In this document: in pieces, positions 25,487 to 32,789 of the stretch
How the letters are laid out: each line of letters starts with the position of its first letter
Numbering within the stretch: the stretch's first letter is position 1
From: Streptomyces dysideae
GTDB taxonomy: Bacteria > Actinomycetota > Actinomycetes > Streptomycetales > Streptomycetaceae
Assembly: GCF_001514305.1 (NCBI RefSeq)
Contig: NZ_KQ949085.1
Location: 140,115 to 204,114 of the forward strand
Reading direction: 5' to 3'
Length of the DNA stretch: 64,000 bases
Notes under the pieces: generated by a model
The model's database searches: none
What the model was told of the DNA's origin: nothing
Seen by the model: only the letters and a program-made list of their open reading frames with translations
Program-made: the position numbers and the translations under genes

Positions 25487-26184
25487 CAGTGAACAACGAA
25501 GAAGAATTCCGGTACCCCTTCGAAGAGCGCTGCGCCAGGGTTCTCCAGGAGATCAGGGAGACCGCCGAATTCGATGTGCACCGAGCGCAGCTGGATGAGA
25601 TCGTCTACTTGTTCGACGTCCGAGAGACGGTCTTCGAGGAACTCGCCGAGGAAGACGGCCTGCCGCTGAGCCGCAGGGTTCAGGAATACTTCTTCCGCTA
25701 CGGCGCGGTCGAGGCGGCCTGGCGGTCCCGGCGTCCTGACACTGCGCTCGTCGGTGAGTTCAAGCTCCACCACATCATGAGCGCGGTAGCCAACAAGCGC
25801 ATGACGAAGTTCTGGAAAGGCGAGAACGAAGCGGAGCGCGCCCTCTACAACGACCTGCGGATCATCGACGACACGCCCCAGACCGGCTCCGGCCGCATGG
25901 CCCTGCTGCGTGCGGCCCCGGGCGTGACCGACCCCGAGGTGTGGTTCTTCGACATGCGCCAGGGCGCCATGCGAATGGAACTGGACTACCCGGGCTATCT
26001 GGAGGCCCTGCTCGTCACGAAGGGCGTGATCGGCTGGCAGTACCTGTACTGCGAGCCGGAGCTGTGCGGTGAGGGGTTCATCCCTCTCGAAGACGGGCTC
26101 AGCGAAATGCTCGACGTCCTTCCCCGCCTCTTCCCCGACCACGACTACACGGACCTGCGGGTCCGACTCGAGGAACGCCTGTGA
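25483..26184 (+). CDS. Putative immunity protein for the C-terminal toxin domain
   Basis: A 233-residue soluble protein, acidic at the N-terminus (NNEEEFRYPFEERC) with alternating helices and strands (PGVTDPEVWFFDMRQGAMRM, VIGWQYLYCEPEL). It has no signal or membrane segment. I do not recognise a family; the overall layout is like SUKH/SMI1-type immunity proteins, but this is weak. Evidence for the role is contextual: it starts inside the stop of the toxin-bearing gene (ATGA), is unlike any CIS structural protein, interrupts an otherwise structural gene order, and its codons look visibly lower in GC than its neighbours, like the toxin end. An alternative is a dedicated loading chaperone. Confidence 0.6.
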   Translation: MTVNNEEEFRYPFEERCARVLQEIRETAEFDVHRAQLDEIVYLFDVRETVFEELAEEDGLPLSRRVQEYFFRYGAVEAAWRSRRPDTALVGEFKLHHIMSAVANKRMTKFWKGENEAERALYNDLRIIDDTPQTGSGRMALLRAAPGVTDPEVWFFDMRQGAMRMELDYPGYLEALLVTKGVIGWQYLYCEPELCGEGFIPLEDGLSEMLDVLPRLFPDHDYTDLRVRLEERL

Positions 26185-26867
26185 CCCGCTACCCCGACAT
26201 CCCCAAACCCATCCGCTCCGGAATAGTCGTGGTCAACCCCGACACCGGCACCCCCCAACGCATCATCGTCCTCCAGTTCAACCCGGACACCCTGGAGCGC
26301 AGCGTCTCCCCCCAATCCGCCGGCGACAGCGGCGACGCCGGAGGAGGCGGCACCGGCAGTGGCGACCGCAACGAGGCCCTCCGCCTCAAGGGCCCCGCCC
26401 AGGAGACCTGGAAGTTCACCGCCGAGATCGACGCCACCGACCAGTTCGAGGTCGCCGCGCCCGACGGCATCCACCCGCAGCTCGCGACACTCGAAATGCT
26501 GGTGCAGCCGACCGTGGCGCAGCTCCGCGCAGCGACCCGGCTGTCCCAGAAGGGCACCATCGAGATCAGCCCGATCGAGATGCCGCTCACCCTGTTCACC
26601 TGGGGCAGCAAGCGCGTCATGCCCGTCCGCCTCACCGAACTGTCCGTCAACGAGTCGGCGTTCGACGTGAACCTCAACCCGATCCGGGCCTCGCTCAGCA
26701 TCGGCATGAAGATCCTCACCGTCAGCGACCTGCCCGCAGGGCACCGCGGCGCCGACCTCTACCTGGCGCACCTCGCCCAGAAGGAACGCCTCGCCGCAGC
26801 CGACCGCGGCGGGAGCTTCGGCTCGCTCGGGCTCACCGGAACCAACGCCGTGATCGGAAGGGGCTGA
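26181..26867 (+). CDS. CIS tube-like / baseplate hub adaptor, Afp7 N-terminal-like
   Basis: A 228-residue protein matching the CIS_tube type: RIIVLQFNPDTLERSVSPQS, LRLKGPAQETWKFTAEIDAT, HPQLATLEMLVQP, LFTWGSKRVMPVRLTELSVN, and FDVNLNPIRASLSIGMKIL. In Afp/PVC the corresponding protein (Afp7) links tube to hub and ends in a LysM domain. Here the LysM part is a separate gene just downstream. The N-terminal loop contains a Gly-rich insertion (GDAGGGGTGSGDR). It overlaps the putative immunity gene by 4 nt, so the whole block is one transcript. Confidence 0.85.
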   Translation: MTRYPDIPKPIRSGIVVVNPDTGTPQRIIVLQFNPDTLERSVSPQSAGDSGDAGGGGTGSGDRNEALRLKGPAQETWKFTAEIDATDQFEVAAPDGIHPQLATLEMLVQPTVAQLRAATRLSQKGTIEISPIEMPLTLFTWGSKRVMPVRLTELSVNESAFDVNLNPIRASLSIGMKILTVSDLPAGHRGADLYLAHLAQKERLAAADRGGSFGSLGLTGTNAVIGRG

Positions 26868-26877
26868 ACCGCACACC

Positions 26878-27249
26878 ATGGCCGACATCGAGCCGTACGA
26901 GAACGCCCTGGACGCGATACCCGGCGCTCACCCGTACCCCCGCACCAGCCGCTACCACGACGCCGAGATCGGCATCCACCGGCAGCCCGACGGGACCGAA
27001 GTGCGTTACACCAAGCGCCGGTTGCTGCCCCCACTGGACGAGCAGGAGACCCAGCCCCACACCGTCGGCGCCGGCGAGCGCCCCGACCTGCTCGGGCAGC
27101 GTTACTTCGGTGACCCGGGCCAGTGGTGGCAGATCGCCGACGCCAACCCCGTACTCGACCCTCGGGAGTTGACGGACGAGGCCGGGCGCGTCATCGACAT
27201 TCCGCTCGGCGGCGGGTTCTCCGGTGGCAGGGGAGACCGGCGTGTTTGA
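26878..27249 (+). CDS. LysM-type baseplate protein (Afp7 C-terminal / gpX-like)
   Basis: A 123-residue protein. The first half (YPRTSRYHDAEIGI, VRYTKRRLLPPLDE) is a short beta segment. The second half is a LysM-like/tail protein X domain: LLGQRYFGDPGQWWQIADAN, then PRELTDEAGRVIDIPLGGGF. In phage tails and CIS this domain clamps the tube-hub junction. In Afp and PVC it is fused to the tube-like domain encoded by the gene just upstream. Ten nt separate it from that gene and it overlaps the next by 8 nt. Confidence 0.82.
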   Translation: MADIEPYENALDAIPGAHPYPRTSRYHDAEIGIHRQPDGTEVRYTKRRLLPPLDEQETQPHTVGAGERPDLLGQRYFGDPGQWWQIADANPVLDPRELTDEAGRVIDIPLGGGFSGGRGDRRV

Positions 27250-28381
27250 TCTGCCCGTGGGGCAGGGCCCCGTTCACATCACGCTCCACATGGGGCCCAA
27301 GCTCGCCCGGCCCGTCCCGGCCGAGGTCACCGAGGCGCTGCTGTCCGCGCAGGTCACCGCCACCGCGGGGGAGCGGAGCGGCTTTCAGCTCGCCTTCGAT
27401 CTGACCAAGAACGGGCTCATCAGCCGACGGCTCCTGCCCGAGGGGTTCTTCGATCCGAAGACGCGGATCATCGTCACCGTCGCCGTCAAGGGCACCCCCG
27501 ACGTGCTCTTCGACGGCCTGATCGTCCGCCACGAGGTCGGCGCCAGTAACCAGCCCGGTCACTCCACCCTCACCGTCACCGGGGAAGACCTCACCCTCCT
27601 CATGGACCTGGAGGAGCGCACCGCCCGCTATCCCAACCTGCCGCCCTCCGAGCGGGTGCTCAGCATCCTGCGCCGCTACTCCGACTACGGCATCCGGCCC
27701 GACGTCTACACCGAGAAGGTCGCGCAGCCGCCGCATCAGGATCTGCGTGTGCACTACCAGACCGGCACCGACCTCCAGTACGTCACCGAGCTCGCCCGCG
27801 CCAACGGCTACACCTTCTACCTCGAACCCGGTCCCAACCCCGGCCAGTCCTCCGCCCGTTGGGGACCGGAAGTCCGTCTCGGCATTCGCCAGCACGCCCT
27901 CAACGTCAACATGGACGCCAACTCCACCGTCGACCAGCTGACGTTCGCGTACGACGGGACCGCGCGGGAAGAGCCGCAGGCCCGTTGGCAGGATCCGGGG
28001 ACCCGGCAGTCGGCCCTGCTGCCCCAGCCGTCGATCAGTCCGCTGAGGCCGCCGCTCGGCAAGCGGCCCACTCCGGCGCTGAAGCGCAAGACCCTCGCCG
28101 GCACCGCCAAGCAGCAGCGGGAGCAGGCCGAGGCCGAGCTGCTCGCCCGTGCCGCCGTGTCCGCCGACGTCGTCTCCGGCTCCGGCTCGCTCGACGTCAA
28201 CCGGCACGGCTACATCCTGCAGCCGCGCCAGCTCGTCGGCGTACGCGGCGCGGGACGGGCGTACGACGGCGACTACTACGTCAAGTCCGTCACGCACAAC
28301 CTGCGCCCGGGCTCGTTCCAGCAGAACTTCACCCTCTCCCGAGAGGGTCTCGAGGCCCGCAGCGACTTCGTACGGCCATAA
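27242..28381 (+). CDS. CIS hub protein, gp27/gpD-like half of VgrG (Afp8-like)
   Basis: A 379-residue hub protein of the late-control-D/VgrG N-terminal type: FDGLIVRHEVGAS, LTVTGEDLTLLMDLEE, YSDYGIRPDV, DLQYVTELARANGYTFYLEP. The C-terminal part (GYILQPRQLVGVRGAGRAYD, YYVKSVTHNLRPGSFQQNF) closes the hub. GTG 27242 is preferred over an in-frame GTG at 27224 because GGGGAG ends 6 nt before it. It lacks the gp5-like OB/spike part, which the next gene supplies, so VgrG is split as in T4 gp27 plus gp5. Confidence 0.88.
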   Translation: MFDLPVGQGPVHITLHMGPKLARPVPAEVTEALLSAQVTATAGERSGFQLAFDLTKNGLISRRLLPEGFFDPKTRIIVTVAVKGTPDVLFDGLIVRHEVGASNQPGHSTLTVTGEDLTLLMDLEERTARYPNLPPSERVLSILRRYSDYGIRPDVYTEKVAQPPHQDLRVHYQTGTDLQYVTELARANGYTFYLEPGPNPGQSSARWGPEVRLGIRQHALNVNMDANSTVDQLTFAYDGTAREEPQARWQDPGTRQSALLPQPSISPLRPPLGKRPTPALKRKTLAGTAKQQREQAEAELLARAAVSADVVSGSGSLDVNRHGYILQPRQLVGVRGAGRAYDGDYYVKSVTHNLRPGSFQQNFTLSREGLEARSDFVRP

Positions 28382-28415
28382 CGGCCAAGTCACCGACCAC
28401 CAGGAGCAGTTCAGC

Positions 28416-28952
28416 ATGGCGGCACCCAGCAATCGCTACCTCGGCAAGTTCCGCGGCCGGGTCGTCAGCAACGACGACCCGCTGCGCATCGGCCGTATCA
28501 CCGTCGAGGTCCCGGACGTCCTCGGCGACGAGCCGTCCACCTGGGCGCTGCCCTGTCTGCCGTTCACCGGGCCCGAGTCGGGGCAGTTCGTGGTGCCGCC
28601 GCCCGGCGCCGGCGTGTGGGTGGAGTTCGAGCAGGGGGATCCCAGCTTCCCGGTGTGGACCGGGTGCTGGTACGGCGCCGCCGAGGAACTGCCGCCCGAC
28701 GCGCGCCGCGAACTGCAGGCGGGGTCGGTGAACAAGCCGGTCGTCGTGCAGACGCCGCAGGCGCACAAGTTCGTCATGAACGACACCGTCGGTGCCGAGC
28801 AAGGGATTCTGCTCCAGGCCCAGGGCGGCGCATACATCCGTATCACCAGGGAAGCGGTGGTCATCGCGACCGGCGCGGGCGCCGAGGTCGTCCTGCGCGG
28901 GCGTGAAGTGACCATCAACGAGGGCCAGTTGACCGTGCTCTCGAAGCGATAG
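28416..28952 (+). CDS. CIS spike protein, gp5-like OB-fold and beta-helix (Phage_base_V)
   Basis: A 178-residue protein. Residues ~8-95 are the OB-fold (KFRGRVVSNDDPLRIGRITV, LPCLPFTGPESGQFVVPPPG, VWVEFEQGDPSFPVWTGCW). The remainder is a short strand-rich spike (ILLQAQGGAYIRITREAVVI, VVLRGREVTINEG). It would trimerise on the gp27-like hub to form the piercing spike. The ATG at 28416 has AGGAG 9 nt upstream. Together with the previous gene it corresponds to one Afp8/VgrG. Confidence 0.9.
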   Translation: MAAPSNRYLGKFRGRVVSNDDPLRIGRITVEVPDVLGDEPSTWALPCLPFTGPESGQFVVPPPGAGVWVEFEQGDPSFPVWTGCWYGAAEELPPDARRELQAGSVNKPVVVQTPQAHKFVMNDTVGAEQGILLQAQGGAYIRITREAVVIATGAGAEVVLRGREVTINEGQLTVLSKR

Positions 28953-28972
28953 AAGACGGGGGACGAACCAAG

Positions 28973-29308
28973 TTGTCCGGGAGTTTGCTCGACGCCGACG
29001 CCTTGATCGGCTGCCCGCACGGCGGCCGCGTCAGCGCCGCCACCACATCCACCGGCGGTGTACGGGCCGGCGGCGCCGCCGTCGCCACGGCCGCGCACAG
29101 TTACGTGGTCACCGGCTGCCCGCACACCGTCGACGGCGTGCCCATGCCGTGCGTCTCGGTCCGCTGGACCGCCGACGGCACCGGCATCACCGTCGACGGC
29201 CAGGCCGTGCTGCTCGACACCTCCGCGGCCCAGTGCCTCACCGCGGCCCGCGTCCCGCAGGGCCCGCCCGTCGTCCAGGCCGCGCAGCGAAAGGTCACCG
29301 TCCGATGA
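28973..29308 (+). CDS. PAAR-like spike tip protein (Afp10-like)
   Basis: A 111-residue protein with the His/Cys pattern of CIS spike tips: LIGCPHGGRV near the N-terminus, VVTGCPHTVDG, and PMPCVSVRW. These residues should hold a metal at the cone apex. It starts with TTG (28973) after a GGGGGA ribosome site; no ATG or GTG in a better place gives the conserved N-terminus. It overlaps the gp25-like gene by ATGA. It carries no extra effector domain. Confidence 0.85.
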   Translation: MSGSLLDADALIGCPHGGRVSAATTSTGGVRAGGAAVATAAHSYVVTGCPHTVDGVPMPCVSVRWTADGTGITVDGQAVLLDTSAAQCLTAARVPQGPPVVQAAQRKVTVR

Positions 29309-29697
29309 GCCGCCGCACCAGCACCCGCCCGCGTTCCGACGTCGCGTTCCCGTTCCGCGCCGACCGGCGGGGACGCACCGCGCACGCCACCCACGGCGAG
29401 CACGTCCACGACCTGATCGAGCAGCTCCTGTTCACCAGCCCCGGCGAGCGCGTCATGCGCCCCGACTTCGGCTGCGGACTCCTCGACCTGGTCTTCGCCC
29501 CGGCCGGCCCCGAGCTGATCAGCACCCTGGAACTCTCCGTCCAGGCCTCGCTCCAGCGCTGGCTCGGCGACCTCATCGACGTGGAGGCCCTCGACGTGGT
29601 CAGTGAGGACAACGTCGTCCGCGTGTACCTGTCGTACGCCGTCCGCGCCACCGGCGCCCGCCGCGACGACGTGTTCGAAGGGAGGGCCACGGCATGA
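29305..29697 (+). CDS. Baseplate wedge protein, gp25-like (Afp9-like)
   Basis: A 130-residue gp25-family protein: HVHDLIEQLLFTSPGERVMR, PDFGCGLLDLVFAP, ISTLELSVQASLQRWL and VRVYLSYAVRATG. gp25/TssE-like proteins nucleate sheath polymerisation at the baseplate. The EPR-like motif of T6SS/T4 relatives reads GERVMRPDFG here, normal for CIS. It overlaps both neighbours by 4 nt. Confidence 0.93.
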   Translation: MSRRTSTRPRSDVAFPFRADRRGRTAHATHGEHVHDLIEQLLFTSPGERVMRPDFGCGLLDLVFAPAGPELISTLELSVQASLQRWLGDLIDVEALDVVSEDNVVRVYLSYAVRATGARRDDVFEGRATA

Positions 29698-32600
29698 CGA
29701 GCACGACGACGCCCCGCCGCGCCAAGGTGAGGGCCGCACAGCTCAACGGAGTCGACGCCGTCGAGGTCAGCGACGACGGGCTGCTGCTCACCGTCACCTT
29801 CCTCGGCAAGGCCCCGCACGGCCTCTGCCCGGAGAACGTCCGCATCGACGGCGGCCGCCGCATCACCGGCATCACCGCCGTCGACGTCAGCGTCGAGCGG
29901 GAGGAGGATCCGGAGCTCGACGACCGGCTCTACGTCACCCTCGGCCAGGCCGGTGACACCTCCCGCTACCGGCTCTCCCTCGTCGAGACCGATCCGTACG
30001 GACGGCCCGGGACCGAGCCGTACCGCGGCTTCGACCAGCGCTACCACAGCGCCGGCTTCGCCTTCCGGCCCGACTGCCCGACGCCCTTCGACTGCAAGGA
30101 CGACGAGCGGGAGCCCGAGGGCTTCCCGGCCGCGCCCGTCATCGACTACACGGCCCGCGACTACGACACCATCCGCAAGCTGCTCCTCGACCGGCTCGCG
30201 CTCACCACCCCCGACTGGGTCGAGCGCAACCCCGCCGACCTCGGCATGACCCTCGTCGAGCTGCTCGCGTACACCGGCGGCCAGATCAGCTACCAGCAGG
30301 ACGCGGTCGCCACCGAGGCCTACCTCGACACCGCGCGCCGCCGGATCTCCGTACGCCGTCATGTCCGGCTCATCGACTACGCGATGCACGACGGCTGCAC
30401 CGCGCGGGCGTACGTCGCCGTGCAGACCGCCGGCGACCAGACCCTCGCCCCGGGCACCTTCCGCTTCGCCTCCGTCGACGTCCGCACCCTCGACCCGCAC
30501 GACCGCCCGGAACCCGGCACGGTCGTCGACGAGAACGACCTCGCCGACCTCGACGAGCGCGGGTCCGTGGAGGTCTTCGAACCGGTCGTCTCCGCCGACC
30601 CGTTGGAGCTGCGCGTCGCGCACAACGCGATCCGGCTGTGGACCTGGGGCGGCGAGGTGTGCACCCTGCCCAAGGGCGCCACCTCCGCCACCCTGCGGGA
30701 CGAGTGGGTCGACCCGGAGACCTGCCGGGATCGCCGACTCGACCTGAAGCCGGGTGACGTGCTCGTCCTGGAGGAGGTCAAGGGCCCGCGCACCGGCACC
30801 CCCGGCGACGCCGACCCGAGCCACCGGCAGGCCGTCCGCCTCACCTCCGTCACCCCGGCCGTCGACCGCATCGAGGACCAGCCGGTCCTGGAGATCGCGT
30901 GGGCCGCCGAGGACGCCCTGCCCTTCCCGCTCTGCCTCACCACCCGCGGCGGCCGCGACTGCCTGCCCGTCGAGGACGTGACGATCGCCCGCGGCAACGT
31001 CGTCCTCGTCGACCACGGCCGGACCCTCGGCGGGCTCCCCGAGACGTTCACCGTGCCGCCCGTCCCCGCGGAAGTCGCCCCCTGCGACCCTCCCGCCTTC
31101 GGCTGCCACGATCGCGACGAGGGCAACGCCCCCGCACGGCTCATCAACTCCCTCACGGACAAGGCGGATTCGGGCGAGGCGCTCACCCCCGACGACGTCC
31201 GCGAGCTGTTCCAGGTGGCGGGCCAGGGCCCGACCACCAGAGCCGGACTCGGCCTGGAACGCGCCGGTCAGCGGCACGAACGCGTCGTCCCCGGCACGGC
31301 CTACGCTCAGGCCTCTGCTCTGCGCACCCTGCTCGCCCAGTCCGTCTACCCGGGCATCCGGCCCCGCTTCCGCCCCGTCCTCGGCCGTACGCCCGTCGTC
31401 CAGGCCGTGCCGTTCCCCGCCCCGGGGACCGTCGCCGCCGGACAGGCCGAGCGGATCGCCGCCATCCCGGGCCGGGTCCGGCAGCGGCTCGTCGAACTGT
31501 GGCGCAGCGCCCGCGACCGGGACGGACTCGGCGAGGCGGAGATCGCCGAACTGACCGTGATCTACGGCCTGAAGCTGCTCGAACGCATCGAGCTGCGCCG
31601 CCACCCGGTCCGCGCCCTGCGCGAACTCCTTCACCGCAGCGACCAGTTGCTCGACGCCAAGCTGCGCCGCGTCGAGGTCCTCACGGCACGCGCCCGCGCC
31701 GGCACCGTCCTCGACGGGCACATCGCCTGGGAGATCGCCCACAGCTGGGGCCCTGTCCACGCGGCCGGACTGCACCCCGACGAGCCGGTGCTGCGCGGCT
31801 CCGCGACCGCCGCCCTCGGCCAGGACCCGCGCCGCGCCCTGCCCGCCGTACGCCTCCACGAAGGCGACGACGTGACCTGGGAGCCGCGCCGCGACCTGCT
31901 CGACAGCGCCGCCCGCGACCGGCACTTCGTCGGCGAACTGGACGACGGCGGCCGCCTCACCCTGCGCTTCGGCGACGGACGGCACGGCGCCGAACCCACC
32001 CCCGGCTCCCGGCTCACGGCGAGCTACCGCCTGGGCGGCGGCACCGCGGGCAACGTCGGCGCCGAGGCCATCAACCACCTTGTCGTGCAAGGCGATGGCG
32101 ACGCCCCGGTGGCCACCGTCCGCAACCCGCTGCCCGCCACCGGCGGCATCGAACCCGAACCCGTCGAGCAGGTACGCCAGTTGGCCCCCCTCGACCTGCG
32201 CCGCACCCGGCTGCGCGCGGTCACCGCCGAGGACTACGCGGCCCTCGCCTCGGCCCTGCCCGGCGTGCAGCGGGCGGCGGCCACGATCCGCTGGACCGGC
32301 AGCGTCCAGGAGGCGCACCTCGCGATCGACGCGTACGGCACCGGCGCCCCGTCGGACGGGCTGCTCGCCTCGGTCGCCCAGTCCCTGGAGCCGTACCGGC
32401 GCATCGGCCACGACCTCGTCGTCGGCTCCGCCCGCATGGTCCCGCTGGACCTCGCGCTGACCGTGTGCGCCAAGCCCGGACACCAGCACGGGCAGATCCT
32501 GGCCGAGCTGTACCACGTCCTCGGCAGCGGCCGTCGGGGCTTCTTCCACCCGGACGCGCTGACCTTCGGCGAACCGGTACGGCTCAGCCGGCTGGTCGCC

Positions 32601-32789
32601 GTCGCGGCGGCCGTGCCCGGTGTGGAGAGCGTCCAAGTCACCCGGCTGCAGCGCCTGTTCGAGCCGGTCCGAGGAGAGAAGGAGGACGGCGTGCTGCGGC
32701 TCGGCCCGCTGGAGATCGCCACCTGCGACAACGACCCCGACCGGCCGGAGAACGGCCGGCTGGCGATATCCCTGGGAGGTGCCCGATGA
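29694..32789 (+). CDS. Baseplate assembly protein, gp6/gpJ-like (Afp11-like)
   Basis: A 1031-residue wedge protein of the putative baseplate assembly family. Markers are DYTARDYDTIRKLLLDRLAL, NPADLGMTLVELLAYTGGQI, YQQDAVATEAYLDTARRR and VRRHVRLIDYAMHDG in the first third. The last third has FGDGRHGAEPTPGS, YRLGGGTAGNVG, LRRTRLRAVTAEDYAALASA, and VTRLQRLF, as in gpJ proteins. In the particle it builds the baseplate wedges with the next gene product. Its middle part (residues ~440-600) contains CDPPAFGCHDRDEG, a possible metal loop of unknown purpose. Confidence 0.9.
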   Translation: MTSTTTPRRAKVRAAQLNGVDAVEVSDDGLLLTVTFLGKAPHGLCPENVRIDGGRRITGITAVDVSVEREEDPELDDRLYVTLGQAGDTSRYRLSLVETDPYGRPGTEPYRGFDQRYHSAGFAFRPDCPTPFDCKDDEREPEGFPAAPVIDYTARDYDTIRKLLLDRLALTTPDWVERNPADLGMTLVELLAYTGGQISYQQDAVATEAYLDTARRRISVRRHVRLIDYAMHDGCTARAYVAVQTAGDQTLAPGTFRFASVDVRTLDPHDRPEPGTVVDENDLADLDERGSVEVFEPVVSADPLELRVAHNAIRLWTWGGEVCTLPKGATSATLRDEWVDPETCRDRRLDLKPGDVLVLEEVKGPRTGTPGDADPSHRQAVRLTSVTPAVDRIEDQPVLEIAWAAEDALPFPLCLTTRGGRDCLPVEDVTIARGNVVLVDHGRTLGGLPETFTVPPVPAEVAPCDPPAFGCHDRDEGNAPARLINSLTDKADSGEALTPDDVRELFQVAGQGPTTRAGLGLERAGQRHERVVPGTAYAQASALRTLLAQSVYPGIRPRFRPVLGRTPVVQAVPFPAPGTVAAGQAERIAAIPGRVRQRLVELWRSARDRDGLGEAEIAELTVIYGLKLLERIELRRHPVRALRELLHRSDQLLDAKLRRVEVLTARARAGTVLDGHIAWEIAHSWGPVHAAGLHPDEPVLRGSATAALGQDPRRALPAVRLHEGDDVTWEPRRDLLDSAARDRHFVGELDDGGRLTLRFGDGRHGAEPTPGSRLTASYRLGGGTAGNVGAEAINHLVVQGDGDAPVATVRNPLPATGGIEPEPVEQVRQLAPLDLRRTRLRAVTAEDYAALASALPGVQRAAATIRWTGSVQEAHLAIDAYGTGAPSDGLLASVAQSLEPYRRIGHDLVVGSARMVPLDLALTVCAKPGHQHGQILAELYHVLGSGRRGFFHPDALTFGEPVRLSRLVAVAAAVPGVESVQVTRLQRLFEPVRGEKEDGVLRLGPLEIATCDNDPDRPENGRLAISLGGAR

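Noticed and set aside
30899..32785. Upstream extension of the 1270-residue baseplate protein to a 1899-residue frame
   Set aside because: The extra part is an Arg/Pro-rich shadow of the gpJ-like gene in another frame. The ATG at 32786, overlapping the previous stop, gives the conserved start.
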